A DNA stretch of 64,000 nucleotides, taken from assembly GCF_024159265.1 (NCBI RefSeq), contig NZ_JAMYWY010000001.1, forward strand, positions 868,001 through 932,000. The letters are read 5' to 3'. Numbering within the stretch: position 1 is the stretch's first letter; the number at the start of each line of letters is the position of its first letter. Position numbers and translations under genes: made by a program. Shown here one piece after another: positions 1 through 7,982 of the stretch. Origin of the DNA: Paenibacillus sp. 1781tsa1. Lineage in GTDB: Bacteria; Bacillota; Bacilli; Paenibacillales; Paenibacillaceae. The notes under the pieces are model-generated. The model was not told where the DNA came from, made no database searches, and was given only the letters and a program-made list of their open reading frames with translations.

Positions 1-601
1 TATCGTTACTGAACACATTCAGGCAGTAAAACAGGAGTATGCCTTGAGTCTGGGCGGTTGCGAAATGCCGAGAAACGGGCAATCTTTCCGATGCGAATTT
101 TTGAATAAGATGTAAATCATCCGCGTTAGTAATATCGAGTTTCCGAAGCTTAGCAGGTTTGAGTGATTTTTTTGCCGTATAATTCATTGAAAAAAGATGT
201 TCTTCCACAGGCTTAAACCCAAACTTGGGGTAAAAATCAAGCACCGATTCATTGGCGAAAAGGTACATGTAATCATACTTGTTCTCGTATTCCTCTAAAA
301 CTTTATTCATTAAACGTGTAGAGAGTCCTTTCCCCCGATAATCAGGATGTGTCATCACCGTGCCGATTTGAATCGCTTTTTTCTTCTCACCGTGAATGAT
401 GAGCTCAAGGATGTTAATAGAAACGTTGGCAATCACCTGGTCCCCATCGACATATGAATAAGGGATGTAACCCTCGCCCCAGTATCCTTGTTGATACCAA
501 TCTTCAAAGTTGATCTCAAACGTGTTGACAGCAAGCTCGAAAAAACTGTTGCGTAGTACTTCATTGTTTTTATAATTCTTCATAAATATTAATTCTTGCA
601 T
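1..601 (-). CDS. GNAT family N-acetyltransferase, 3' end outside window
   Basis: Reading leftward from the ATG at 601, about 200 codons are open to the window edge, so the C-terminus is missing. The product resembles GNAT acetyltransferases, which move an acetyl group from acetyl-CoA to an amine. The acetyl-CoA loop is visible around residues 85-98 as HPDYRGKGLSTRLM, followed by a GNAT-like beta4/alpha4 stretch (YMYLFANES...FYPKFGFKP). A GGGGAG-type ribosome binding site lies 7-12 bases before the start. The substrate cannot be told. It is the last gene on this strand after the DUF2536 gene, from which a terminator separates it. Confidence 0.85.
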   Translation of the reverse strand, partial: MQELIFMKNYKNNEVLRNSFFELAVNTFEINFEDWYQQGYWGEGYIPYSYVDGDQVIANVSINILELIIHGEKKKAIQIGTVMTHPDYRGKGLSTRLMNKVLEEYENKYDYMYLFANESVLDFYPKFGFKPVEEHLFSMNYTAKKSLKPAKLRKLDITNADDLHLIQKFASERLPVSRHFATAQTQGILLFYCLNVFSND

Positions 602-757
602 GGTATTCTCCCCTTAATTCTCAAAAGTGACTTTTTGTATAGTGGTACGATCCCGTATTTAACTATGTAAAATATGATTACAGGTGACAATTCTGCTTAT
701 AAGTTGTTGTTGGTTAAGCAGGAGTTGTAACAAGAGAAAGTGGAGTTTGGTATGAAA

Positions 758-789
758 AGAGACGCGAGCGAATTCGCGTCTTCTTTTTT
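758..789 (-). terminator. Hairpin terminator after the DUF2536 gene
   Basis: GACGCGA (761-767) pairs with TCGCGTC (774-780) over a six-base loop. On the minus strand the stem is followed by TCTTTTC, and on the plus strand by a run of T. It lies just downstream of the leftward DUF2536 gene and may work in both directions. Confidence 0.6.
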
Positions 790-862
790 GCATGCTACAT
801 AGGATAAGTTTAAATACAATTGCGTCAGTGAACTGTTTTTCACTATTCAAAATCTTGGTCCA

Positions 863-1069
863 TTACTCTACGGCAAAATGCACGACTGCACTATATAACA
901 TCTTGTTGAGAATTGGGTGGTACGTCACTTGATGTTGAACTTGCTTCACCCGCAGCATTAATGCTTTGTTCATTCCGATTCGTTCTTCGATGGCTCGTTC
1001 CAGTTCACGGAAGTCATAAGCCTGCAAGCATTCGACTTTGTCTTTGATCATATCCAGTGAAATTTCCAT
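863..1069 (-). CDS. DUF2536 (YrzA-like) small protein
   Basis: A 68-residue acidic protein starting with MEISLDMIKDKVECLQAYD and ending with the pattern HPILNKMLYSAVVHF. This recalls the small Bacillus YrzA/DUF2536 proteins, which share an IKDKVE start, a central E..IE..I..NKA.ML stretch and a terminal YSAVVHF. The role of that family is unknown to me. No signal peptide or membrane segment is visible, so it is probably cytoplasmic. A strong GGAGGGGG ribosome binding site lies 9-16 bases before the ATG, which supports a real gene despite its size. It appears to be transcribed alone, with a terminator hairpin downstream. The family assignment is from memory of the sequence pattern. Confidence 0.7.
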   Translation of the reverse strand: MEISLDMIKDKVECLQAYDFRELERAIEERIGMNKALMLRVKQVQHQVTYHPILNKMLYSAVVHFAVE

Positions 1070-1460
1070 ATTTGATTCAGGCCCCCTCCAAATTATAATT
1101 TGCAGGTTAAAAGCCTGCCGAGCTTCATTTTAGAGGAGCTTTTCCAGTTCGGCAAGAGTAATCGGGCTGAAAATCTAATAAAGACGTGATAAAATCGGGA
1201 AAGGACAATTTCGAGATCATCGAACTTTCAATAATCTGAAGGTCTAATGGAAGTGCTAACAGATACTGATGTTTGAAGGAAGTTCATTTGCATGGTATAA
1301 GTGAAGAAGCAAGGAAACCATAATATGAATTGCAACGAAAACTGTTAATGTTAATTATAATGTAAACGATAGGCAAGCAGATTCAAGAGTTACGAGTTTT
1401 ACTATTTTTATTATTAATGAGGACATAGACTGTCCTGGTATGTATAGAGGAGCTTTTGAG
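1070..1460. other. Intergenic region between DUF2536 and dus
   Basis: This 391-base stretch between divergent genes holds no convincing gene. A consensus TATAAT lies at 1356-1361 on the plus strand and may be the -10 box for the dihydrouridine synthase gene, but I found no well-placed -35 box. A small hairpin, AGGACA (1420-1425) pairing with TGTCCT (1431-1436), lies about ten bases before that gene's ribosome binding site. Confidence 0.4.
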
Positions 1461-2453
1461 ATGACAAAGGAAAACTTTTGGCGTGAATTGCCACGACCAT
1501 TTTTTATATTGGCACCGATGGAGGATGTGACGGATGTTGTGTTTCGTCATGTGGTGAGTGAAGCAGGGCGACCAGATGTATTTTTTACGGAATTTGCGAA
1601 CACGGAGAGTTATTGTCACCCGGAGGGGCACAAGAGTGTGCGTGGGCGTTTGACGTTTACAGCGGATGAACAGCCGATTGTGGCTCATATCTGGGGAGAT
1701 AAACCGGAATTCTTTCGTGAGATGAGTATCGGTATGGCAAAGGAAGGCTTTAAAGGTATCGATATTAATATGGGCTGTCCTGTAGCGAATGTTGCGGAGA
1801 ATGGAAAAGGAAGCGGCTTGATCTGCCGGCCAGCCCTTGCGGCGGAGATTATTCAGGCGGCGAAAGCCGGGGGGCTGCCGGTCAGTGTAAAAACGCGTCT
1901 TGGATTTACTGAGGTCGTCGAATGGCGCGACTGGTTAACTCATATTTTGCAACAGGACATTGTTAATCTGTCCATTCACTTGCGGACGAGAGAAGAAATG
2001 AGCAAGGTAGACGCTCACTGGGAACTGATTCCGGAGATCAAAAAACTGCGAGATGAGATCGCGCCGAATACACTGCTGACCATTAACGGGGATATCCCGG
2101 ACCGTGAGACAGGACTCAAACTTGTGGAGCAATATGGTGTGGACGGCATTATGATTGGACGGGGTATTTTCCAGAATCCGTTTGCGTTTGAGAAGGAGCC
2201 GAAGGAACACAGCAGTGAGGAATTGCTTGATCTGTTGCGGCTGCATTTGGATCTTCATGATCAATATTCAGGACAGGTGCAACGTTCGTTCAGTGCGCTT
2301 GCCCGTTTCTTTAAAGTCTATGTCCGCGGATTTCGAGGGGCAAGTGAGCTCAGAAATAGCTTAATGAACGCCAAGTCAACAGGTGAAGTTCGTACGCTGC
2401 TTCATGAATTTGGAATTAAGGATCAAGATGAGGCGGAGGAACGTGGGATTTAA
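1461..2453 (+). CDS. tRNA-dihydrouridine synthase
   Basis: A 330-residue FMN-dependent enzyme that reduces specific uridines in tRNA to dihydrouridine. The TIM-barrel signature motifs are present: LAPMEDVTD near the N-terminus (flavin binding), the catalytic cysteine in INMGCPV at about residue 106, the active-site lysine in VSVKTRLGF, and the phosphate-binding [10 protein letters not shown] near residue 230. The ATG at 1461 is preferred to the in-frame ATG at 1440 because AGAGGAG at about 1446-1452 is well spaced only for the later codon. Which uridine is modified cannot be told, and it may be one of several paralogues. It appears to be transcribed alone. Confidence 0.93.
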   Translation: MTKENFWRELPRPFFILAPMEDVTDVVFRHVVSEAGRPDVFFTEFANTESYCHPEGHKSVRGRLTFTADEQPIVAHIWGDKPEFFREMSIGMAKEGFKGIDINMGCPVANVAENGKGSGLICRPALAAEIIQAAKAGGLPVSVKTRLGFTEVVEWRDWLTHILQQDIVNLSIHLRTREEMSKVDAHWELIPEIKKLRDEIAPNTLLTINGDIPDRETGLKLVEQYGVDGIMIGRGIFQNPFAFEKEPKEHSSEELLDLLRLHLDLHDQYSGQVQRSFSALARFFKVYVRGFRGASELRNSLMNAKSTGEVRTLLHEFGIKDQDEAEERGI

Positions 2454-2481
2454 GTTTCCGAGTTCGGAGAAAGAACGGACG

Positions 2482-2676
2482 ATGCGTAAAGTTAGTTTTG
2501 GTGTGGGCAAGCGTTATACTCTGGTCAACAAACTAACAGAGATTGAAGAGTTACGTTATGTCGAAGTGCTTCCGAAGTTGAAAATAATGAGGGTATCCCG
2601 ATATATTAGCAACTTCATCCACGGTAGGCTCTCAAGTCATGCCGAGTATTACTCGCACTTAGTCAGGAAAGATTAG
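2482..2676 (+). CDS. Doubtful small ORF downstream of dus
   Basis: An open frame of 64 codons from ATG 2482 (MRKVSFGVGKRYTLV...) lies between dus and the terminator. A GGAGAAAG sequence lies about ten bases upstream. The frame also stays open upstream into the end of dus. I do not recognise the product; it is basic and has no motif, signal peptide or membrane segment. It may be a real short protein, the relic of a longer gene, or chance. It is listed only because it fills the space before a strong terminator. Confidence 0.22.
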   Translation: MRKVSFGVGKRYTLVNKLTEIEELRYVEVLPKLKIMRVSRYISNFIHGRLSSHAEYYSHLVRKD

Positions 2677-2710
2677 TAGTTATGATGTAATGACGATTAT
2701 AAGAAAACAA

Positions 2711-2754
2711 CAGCTAAAAAAGAAGCGGGAACAACTCCGCTTCTTTTTTAGCTG
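2711..2754. terminator. Bidirectional terminator, 18-bp perfect stem
   Basis: CAGCTAAAAAAGAAGCGG (2711-2728) pairs perfectly with its reverse complement at 2737-2754 over an eight-base loop. A and T runs lie inside the arms, so a U-tract is produced in either direction. It sits between the dus region and the convergent ankyrin-repeat gene and probably ends both. Confidence 0.9.
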
Positions 2755-2859
2755 TTCTTGTAATTCTATTTTAGCCTTAATACTTTACCCGTAAAAACTT
2801 CATTACAATCTGTCCACTAACATGATTCAAGAATTTCACAGTCGTCTATCCTTGGAACA

Positions 2860-3915
2860 TTAACGCGTGTACTCCGGTTGGGCCATGGCGATCGGCTGAG
2901 GATTCGCTAATACCCATAATACCGCCAACTCGGATAATCTGGCAGGCGCATCAAAATCGTATCCATTGCGAAGCCTGTTGACCAAGTCTGATGCTTCTTG
3001 GAGAAGTGCCGGGGCGAGTGGAACACCAGTGTTCAGGTGATGAATCAGTGCATCTAGCATCTTGCGATACTCTGCATCCCAGTTTCCTCCGCCATTATCC
3101 AATACTTCATGAGACACGCGCCCTGTGATGCGAATAACCTCTCCCTGCACCGTTTGCGCATGTCCCTGGGCCGGGATAAGATATTCCCACAGCTCTTGGT
3201 GTTGCTTGGGCCAGGTGGCTGCCTTTACCTGAATGGGGGTGGTCCCATCGTGCATGATCCGATTCGCTATCGGCTCAACATTAAATAACTGGTACAGTTT
3301 GATCAGCGCGTCTGAAACTTCATCGACCTTGTCCTTATTGAACTTCTCACGGACGAATTCAAAATCCTTACCGATCCGCTTCACCGATTCTTTCATATCC
3401 GGGGTGAGCGATGCTCCGGCATGCAGCAGAATTGCGGCAATCTCTGCCAGATTAACTATATCGCTATTCCTGCAATTGACTAACCCCTTAGCTAATGGCG
3501 TATTTCCCTGTTTATTTTCTACGTTAATCGTAGCGCCTTGGTTTACCAACGCTTGAACCACTTGGGTTCTATAACCACTGACCGCTGCATGTAAAGGTGT
3601 TTCATTTTGGTAGTCCACAGCATCCAGATCCGCACCTAATTCGAGGAACAGGGGTACATTTCCAGACCAGTGTGAGGCATGGGCATGTAGAGGCGTGCGT
3701 TGATATTTGTCACGTGCATTGATATCTGCCCCTTGTTCTACCAGCCAGCGAACCAATTCATCCGAAATATGCCGAAAGCTGAGAGCCGTACCTTTGCTGT
3801 AGCCCCCACGGGCATCCCATTCGCATTGTTCGAAAACCTCTTTTACGGTAGCGATATCATTATCTTTAACGAGTTTTTCCATATGAGCAGGTAATGTTGT
3901 TTTCTTCTTAGTCAT
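2860..3915 (-). CDS. Ankyrin-repeat protein
   Basis: A 351-residue protein, probably cytoplasmic. Ankyrin repeats cover roughly residues 40-165, with recognisable units such as LVEQGADINARDKYQRTPLH, LELGADLDAVDYQNETPLHA and LVNQGATINVENKQGNTPLA. These repeats normally mediate protein-protein contacts. The remaining ~180 residues, with WDAEYRKMLDALIHHLNTG near the end, match no domain I know. The start at 3915 is chosen because AAGGAGAGG lies 8-16 bases upstream; an in-frame codon 17 residues earlier has no such site. No neighbour suggests a partner. Confidence 0.8.
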   Translation of the reverse strand: MTKKKTTLPAHMEKLVKDNDIATVKEVFEQCEWDARGGYSKGTALSFRHISDELVRWLVEQGADINARDKYQRTPLHAHASHWSGNVPLFLELGADLDAVDYQNETPLHAAVSGYRTQVVQALVNQGATINVENKQGNTPLAKGLVNCRNSDIVNLAEIAAILLHAGASLTPDMKESVKRIGKDFEFVREKFNKDKVDEVSDALIKLYQLFNVEPIANRIMHDGTTPIQVKAATWPKQHQELWEYLIPAQGHAQTVQGEVIRITGRVSHEVLDNGGGNWDAEYRKMLDALIHHLNTGVPLAPALLQEASDLVNRLRNGYDFDAPARLSELAVLWVLANPQPIAMAQPEYTR

Positions 3916-4215
3916 TAAAAAAACCTCTCCTTGTGAATGACATCGTATTGTCGTAATGATAGGCAATGATAGATGGATAGAAAGCAGATATTTTCTGCAA
4001 GTTTATCATATGGGAGAATATAAGACCAATTACTAGATTTAATTAGCGGATACAACAAACAGAGGAATTGAACCTGTTTTCAAATCGAATAGGGGACCTT
4101 GCTTTGTTTGGCTATGTTATAATTTTAGATGAGTTTCCATAGGGTTGATGGATTGAAAAGTATATAAAATGATCGCCGCAATTCGTGCGGTAGGCTTTTG
4201 ATAATAGGAGGATCT

Positions 4216-4785
4216 ATGTCCTGGAGTAAACTGAAGCAACAATTAGAGAGTTTTCTTAGTCCCGCGTTAGTTGGAAAAGTGGGTTACCGTGCAACCAGCT
4301 ATCGCTATGCCCCTGATAAATCAGGCAATTGTTACATTACTGTAGATCAAAAGAACATCCTGAATATGAGTGATACTGCAACGCCGATCCGTTGGTATCA
4401 GACGGAACAGGAGATCAAGAACGATCCTAACATTCTTATTCCAGTGAGCGATGACGAGATTGAAACTATCCGGCAAGAGTCCAAAGGCAATATTCCCGAG
4501 GATCGATTGCAAATCATGGCAAGGAGCAGAAAAATCTCCGTACATGCCAAAGCGCTTATGGCGGCACAGGCTGCACTCAGTAAATCGAATTTTACCGTTG
4601 CAGCTACCACATATCTATCGACTTCTATAGAAGATAATCTGGAGAGCAATGATATTTTGTATAATATTCTGGCTTTAATGGACAGACGAGTTGGCAAAAA
4701 GAGGATTCTGTACATATCTGAGCAGGTCAAATTAAAGCATCCAGCGGTGCAATATTTCTATGAACTGCGTCGTCGTACGGTGTGA
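4216..4785 (+). CDS. SF0329 family protein
   Basis: A 189-residue protein beginning MSWSKLKQQLESFLSPAL, with YRATSYRYAPDKSG, CYITVDQKNILNMSD and a basic C-terminus. This pattern matches what I remember of the SF0329 family, a conserved Bacillales family of unknown function. The first half looks globular. The second half is helical and resembles a small helical-repeat segment (AKALMAAQAALSKSNFTVAA). No signal peptide or membrane segment is seen. TAGGAGG lies 6-12 bases before the ATG at 4216; the in-frame TTG six codons earlier overlaps this site and is not used here. The family name is fairly secure, the function is not known. Confidence 0.75.
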   Translation: MSWSKLKQQLESFLSPALVGKVGYRATSYRYAPDKSGNCYITVDQKNILNMSDTATPIRWYQTEQEIKNDPNILIPVSDDEIETIRQESKGNIPEDRLQIMARSRKISVHAKALMAAQAALSKSNFTVAATTYLSTSIEDNLESNDILYNILALMDRRVGKKRILYISEQVKLKHPAVQYFYELRRRTV

Positions 4786-4952
4786 AATTTAATAACACAT
4801 GGATAGAGGTACACTGTGGCTGTGACGGTTTCACTGAAATCTGCCTAACAATTAGATATAGCTTTTAACTATAACCAGTTATGGTTTTTAAGTATCCCTT
4901 CTAACTGCTCTCGGCGTGATATGATAATCGTATACAACGAGGGGGTTTTTAC

Positions 4953-6113
4953 ATGACTGATAAGTTCCAGATCGTAGGAAGTTTATTGCGGCCGGATGAG
5001 CTGCTGAAATATAAAACGCAAATTGAACATAATGATGATATCCAATATCCGTTCTATGAAAACTACGAAGGATATGAGAAGTGTGAGACGGAGGCTATCA
5101 AACAAGTTGTAGCTAAGGAAATCGAACATAACTTGTCCGTTGTTACCGATGGCGAATTTTCCAAATCGATGTGGCATCTGGACTTTGTATGGGGATTTGG
5201 TGGCGTGAAGCGTTACATCGCGGATCACGGCTATTTCTTCAGAGATGTGGACGGAACATCGAAATATGAAACACGCAAAGATATTGGACTGCGCATCACT
5301 GACAAATTAAGCGGAAAAAATCATCATTTCATTCAATTGTTCAAACAACTGCAAGACACGGCGGGTGACCAGCAAACGAAACTTTGTGTACCATCGCCTT
5401 CCCATATTTTCGGTGAGCTTTCCTGGTCGGATAACATTGGCGGTACAGATTCCGTTTATCAGAACAAACAGGAGCTCAAAGAGGGCCTTGTGATTGCGTA
5501 TAAGGAATTCGTGGAGGAATTCGCTGCAATAGGCGGCAAAATCCTGCAATTTGATGATTGCTTGTGGGAACTGTTTGCAGACGACAACCCGAACTCTCCA
5601 TTTACAGGGGAGCATATTAATCAAGATGAAGTACAGGGTCTCGCTTCTGAATTTATTGATATTAACAATACCGTGATTGACTTCGGTCATAGCCTTGGTT
5701 TGAAAATGTGGACACATAACTGCCGCGGTAATTATGATTCCCGCAACATGGGCGGTGGATCGTATGTGAAAATCGCTAATCTGTTCCTGAAGCAATTGAA
5801 ATATGATCGTTTCTTCCTGGAGTGGGATGATGATCGTGCGGGTTCGATCGAAGCTCTGGAAGTGTTCAAGGATAGACCGGAAACGGAGATTGTATTAGGA
5901 TTGCTTTCCTCCAAAACGAGTACACTCGATGATGAAGCGCGTGTTGTCCGTTTGCTGGACGAAGCATCCAAAATCATCGATAAGGATCGACTGCTGCTGT
6001 CTCATCAATGCGGTTTTGCATCCTGCGATGGAGGTAACGAATTAAGCGAAGCGCAGCAATGGGCGAAGATCGATCAGGGTCAGAAGATTGCCAAGCAATA
6101 CTGGAACAACTAA
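4953..6113 (+). CDS. MetE C-terminal-like methyltransferase (YxjG/YxjH type)
   Basis: A 386-residue cytoplasmic protein that matches only the C-terminal catalytic barrel of cobalamin-independent methionine synthase, as do Bacillus YxjG and YxjH. Zinc-ligand motifs are visible: HNC (His255, Cys257) and HQCGF (Cys353). VGSLLRP at the N-terminus and VTDGEFSKSMWH are also typical. The usual inference is transfer of a methyl group to homocysteine from a simple donor, but the donor is not known for this subgroup. AACGAGGGGG precedes the ATG. I looked for an S-box riboswitch, as found before Bacillus relatives, and did not see one in the 167-base upstream gap. A terminator follows. Confidence 0.85.
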   Translation: MTDKFQIVGSLLRPDELLKYKTQIEHNDDIQYPFYENYEGYEKCETEAIKQVVAKEIEHNLSVVTDGEFSKSMWHLDFVWGFGGVKRYIADHGYFFRDVDGTSKYETRKDIGLRITDKLSGKNHHFIQLFKQLQDTAGDQQTKLCVPSPSHIFGELSWSDNIGGTDSVYQNKQELKEGLVIAYKEFVEEFAAIGGKILQFDDCLWELFADDNPNSPFTGEHINQDEVQGLASEFIDINNTVIDFGHSLGLKMWTHNCRGNYDSRNMGGGSYVKIANLFLKQLKYDRFFLEWDDDRAGSIEALEVFKDRPETEIVLGLLSSKTSTLDDEARVVRLLDEASKIIDKDRLLLSHQCGFASCDGGNELSEAQQWAKIDQGQKIAKQYWNN

Positions 6114-6143
6114 ATTGTAATCATACCATTTTGAATTAAAAGG

Positions 6144-6189
6144 GATGACTCGTAGGGCCGTTAATAGGCTTGCGAGTCATCTTTTTTTT
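6144..6189 (+). terminator. Terminator after the MetE-like gene
   Basis: GATGACTCG (6144-6152) pairs with CGAGTCATC (6173-6181) and is followed at once by eight T residues. This is a standard intrinsic terminator. Confidence 0.9.
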
Positions 6190-6200
6190 GGATGAGACAA

Positions 6201-6236
6201 CAAAGACGGTACAAAATCTACTCTGTGCCGTCTTTG
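6201..6236. other. Second hairpin in the gap before the GT4 gene
   Basis: CAAAGACGGTAC (6201-6212) pairs with GTGCCGTCTTTG (6225-6236) with one G-U pair. No T run follows. It could be a back-up terminator or a 5' mRNA structure. The rest of the 300-base gap 6114-6413 shows nothing else I can name. Confidence 0.4.
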
Positions 6237-6413
6237 CATTGGTTCGGAGAAGAAGAGTAAGAGCGTTTGAGACAGCATTGAGGATGAGCTTACAGGTCTT
6301 AAAGGAAATTATTTACTTTAAAGCGGAGAAGTGCTAGGATATGGTGGAAATTGTTAGTAAATGGGACTGATCATCCTTGTCACAACGTTGAAAACTCAAG
6401 GGGGCATCCGGTA

Positions 6414-7490
6414 TTGAACATCATATTTGTAGTGGATATTTTGCTCAGTGGTCGAGGTGGAATGGAAACAGCTCTTTCGTTAATCTATCATGAGCTCAAA
6501 CAGAGGCATAATGTCATCGTGATCTTAAAGGGTAAATCGGAAGATAGCACTTGGGAAGAGGGTATCAATGCCAGAGTTTTGTCTCAAAAAATGAGTGATC
6601 TTATCCCGCGGAATGTTCTGTTAAATATCTACTCGGCTGCCTTGGCCAATGTCATGAAAGATCTGTTACCAATGGATATTATCGTATCCACAGGACCCAC
6701 TGGGGTCAAAGCCGCTTCAATGGCGGTTGAACGGTTAAATGTGCAAGTACCCGTAGTAAGCTGGTTGCACTTCAATCTGGATTTTTATTATAGATTCTTC
6801 GAAGATTTACGGGCTGCTGATGGACATCTGGCGATCAGTGAAGGAAATCTGAAGGATCTGCAATGTGTTTTTCCCGAAAAACAAAACAAGTTGGTCTATA
6901 ATCCTGTGAAATTCGATAACGTAACGTATGTGACGAGACCATCTCACCCTGTATTCTTGTATGTTGGAAGACTGGCCGAGGTGAAGAATGTAGACCACAT
7001 CATAAAGGCGTTATCCCCCCTGCAAAAGAATCATTTCGAGCTGCATATCATTGGAGACGGGAAAGAATACGAACCGTTACTAGAATTGTCTCATCAATTG
7101 GGAATACAGGAGCGCATCATATGGCATGGATGGCAGCAAAAGCCCTGGGATACAGTGCCCTGCGTGACATCTTTACTCCTGACATCGGATACAGAACCAT
7201 TTGGGTTGGTGCTGATTGAAGCACTTTCCAGAGGCATTCCTGTTGTTTCCAGTAATTGCAAATATGGTCCGAGAGAGATCGTGAACTCCAGCAATGGTTG
7301 GCTCTATGAACCGAATGATTTGGAGCAACTGACGTCTATTTTGGGCAGGATTATGGACAGTGGACAACCTTCTCCGTCCCCGGAAGCATGCCGAGAATCA
7401 GTGAGAAAATATGCCGTCCAGAGCATAGCAGAGCAGTTTGAACAAGCGTTATTGGATATCGCGATGAAAAGGGCAATACAGCACGAATGA
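6414..7490 (+). CDS. GT4 family glycosyltransferase
   Basis: A 358-residue GT-B fold glycosyltransferase, retaining type by family. The N-terminal donor loop (FVVDILLSGRGGMETAL) and the C-terminal nucleotide-sugar motif (SDTEPFGLVLIEALSRGIPVV) are typical of WaaB/WaaG-like GT4 enzymes. TTG at 6414 is the likely start because AAGGGGG lies nine bases upstream. The frame also runs to a TTG at 6351 with only a weak site. No signal peptide is seen; these enzymes work at the cytoplasmic face. It stands alone but lies only 300 bases before a peptide-modification cluster carrying two more glycosyltransferases, so it may belong with them. Sugar and acceptor are unknown. Confidence 0.85.
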   Translation: MNIIFVVDILLSGRGGMETALSLIYHELKQRHNVIVILKGKSEDSTWEEGINARVLSQKMSDLIPRNVLLNIYSAALANVMKDLLPMDIIVSTGPTGVKAASMAVERLNVQVPVVSWLHFNLDFYYRFFEDLRAADGHLAISEGNLKDLQCVFPEKQNKLVYNPVKFDNVTYVTRPSHPVFLYVGRLAEVKNVDHIIKALSPLQKNHFELHIIGDGKEYEPLLELSHQLGIQERIIWHGWQQKPWDTVPCVTSLLLTSDTEPFGLVLIEALSRGIPVVSSNCKYGPREIVNSSNGWLYEPNDLEQLTSILGRIMDSGQPSPSPEACRESVRKYAVQSIAEQFEQALLDIAMKRAIQHE

Positions 7491-7518
7491 ATTGTTCACA
7501 AAGTATTCAAAAAAACAG

Positions 7519-7547
7519 TTGACTTAAGAAGTAAATGGCAGTATTCT
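7519..7547 (+). promoter_or_regulatory. SigA-type promoter of the RiPP-like cluster
   Basis: TTGACT (7519-7524), a 17-base spacer and TATTCT (7542-7547) make a good vegetative promoter. Transcription would begin near 7554, leaving about 240 bases of leader before the precursor ATG at 7791. The leader is pyrimidine-rich and non-coding as far as I can see. It has ACCTCCT at 7617-7623 and CTCCTCCT at 7628-7635, both complementary to the precursor's Shine-Dalgarno sequence. Confidence 0.6.
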
Positions 7548-7753
7548 AGAAAAAAATTCAATTTTATGCAATTAAATACACTGTATGAAACGCCTTGAAT
7601 TACACTCCCTAGAACTACCTCCTACGCTCCTCCTTTTTTCTCAACTAGACTTGAAATTACAAGCAATGTGCAGGACAAGTCTCCATTCAGTATATTCTTC
7701 TACCTAGATTTTCTCTTGCTACTTCCTCTATAAACCTTTTTTTGTTCTCTAAT

Positions 7754-7767
7754 TGCAAGCGCTTACA
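7754..7767 (+). promoter_or_regulatory. cre-like site in the precursor leader
   Basis: TGCAAGCGCTTACA fits the CcpA operator consensus TGWAANCGNTNWCA with one mismatch. It lies 23 bases before the precursor start and far downstream of the promoter, where bound CcpA would act as a roadblock. One match of this quality in 64 kb could be chance. Confidence 0.35.
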
Positions 7768-7790
7768 GTTTTATGAGAGGAGGTGAGAGT

Positions 7791-7910
7791 ATGAAAAATT
7801 ATAAAAAACCGACATTTCGTAAATTGGAATCCGCGGCTATTGCTCAAGCAGCAAGCTGCGGCTGTGGCTGTGCATTTTCAGTTGGCGGCGGTTATGGATC
7901 ATCCTGCTAA
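7791..7910 (+). CDS. Putative RiPP precursor peptide, Cys/Gly-rich core
   Basis: A 39-codon gene with an excellent Shine-Dalgarno sequence (AGAGGAGGTGAG at 7776-7787, six bases from the ATG after AGGAGGT). The product splits naturally into a basic, helical-looking leader (MKNYKKPTFRKLESAAIAQ) and a small-residue-rich tail that begins AASCGCGC and ends GGGYGSSC. Four cysteines lie at 23, 25, 27 and 39. The layout is typical of substrates of radical SAM/SPASM maturases such as sactipeptides and ranthipeptides. The next gene is such an enzyme, and the set also has a PqqD-like recognition protein and exporters. Likely modified residues are the cysteines and possibly the serines at 22, 30, 37 and 38, but this is inference. 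I cannot assign it to a named RiPP family. Confidence 0.8.
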   Translation: MKNYKKPTFRKLESAAIAQAASCGCGCAFSVGGGYGSSC

Positions 7911-7934
7911 TCATTTATTCTTCATGGACGCAAG

Positions 7935-7958
7935 AAGAGGCCTGTTTACCGGCCTCTT
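7935..7958 (+). terminator. Hairpin between precursor and radical SAM gene
   Basis: AAGAGGCC (7935-7942) pairs with GGCCTCTT (7951-7958) over eight bases, with only a weak T-rich tail. In this position it may be a leaky terminator or RNA stabiliser giving more precursor than enzyme mRNA, as is common in RiPP operons. Confidence 0.45.
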
Positions 7959-7982
7959 ATCTTAATCACTGGAGGCTTGTTC

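Noticed and set aside
4786..4952. Possible S-box riboswitch before the MetE-like gene
   Set aside because: The gap is only 167 bases and I see no S-box core or terminator/antiterminator pair, although Bacillus relatives have one.
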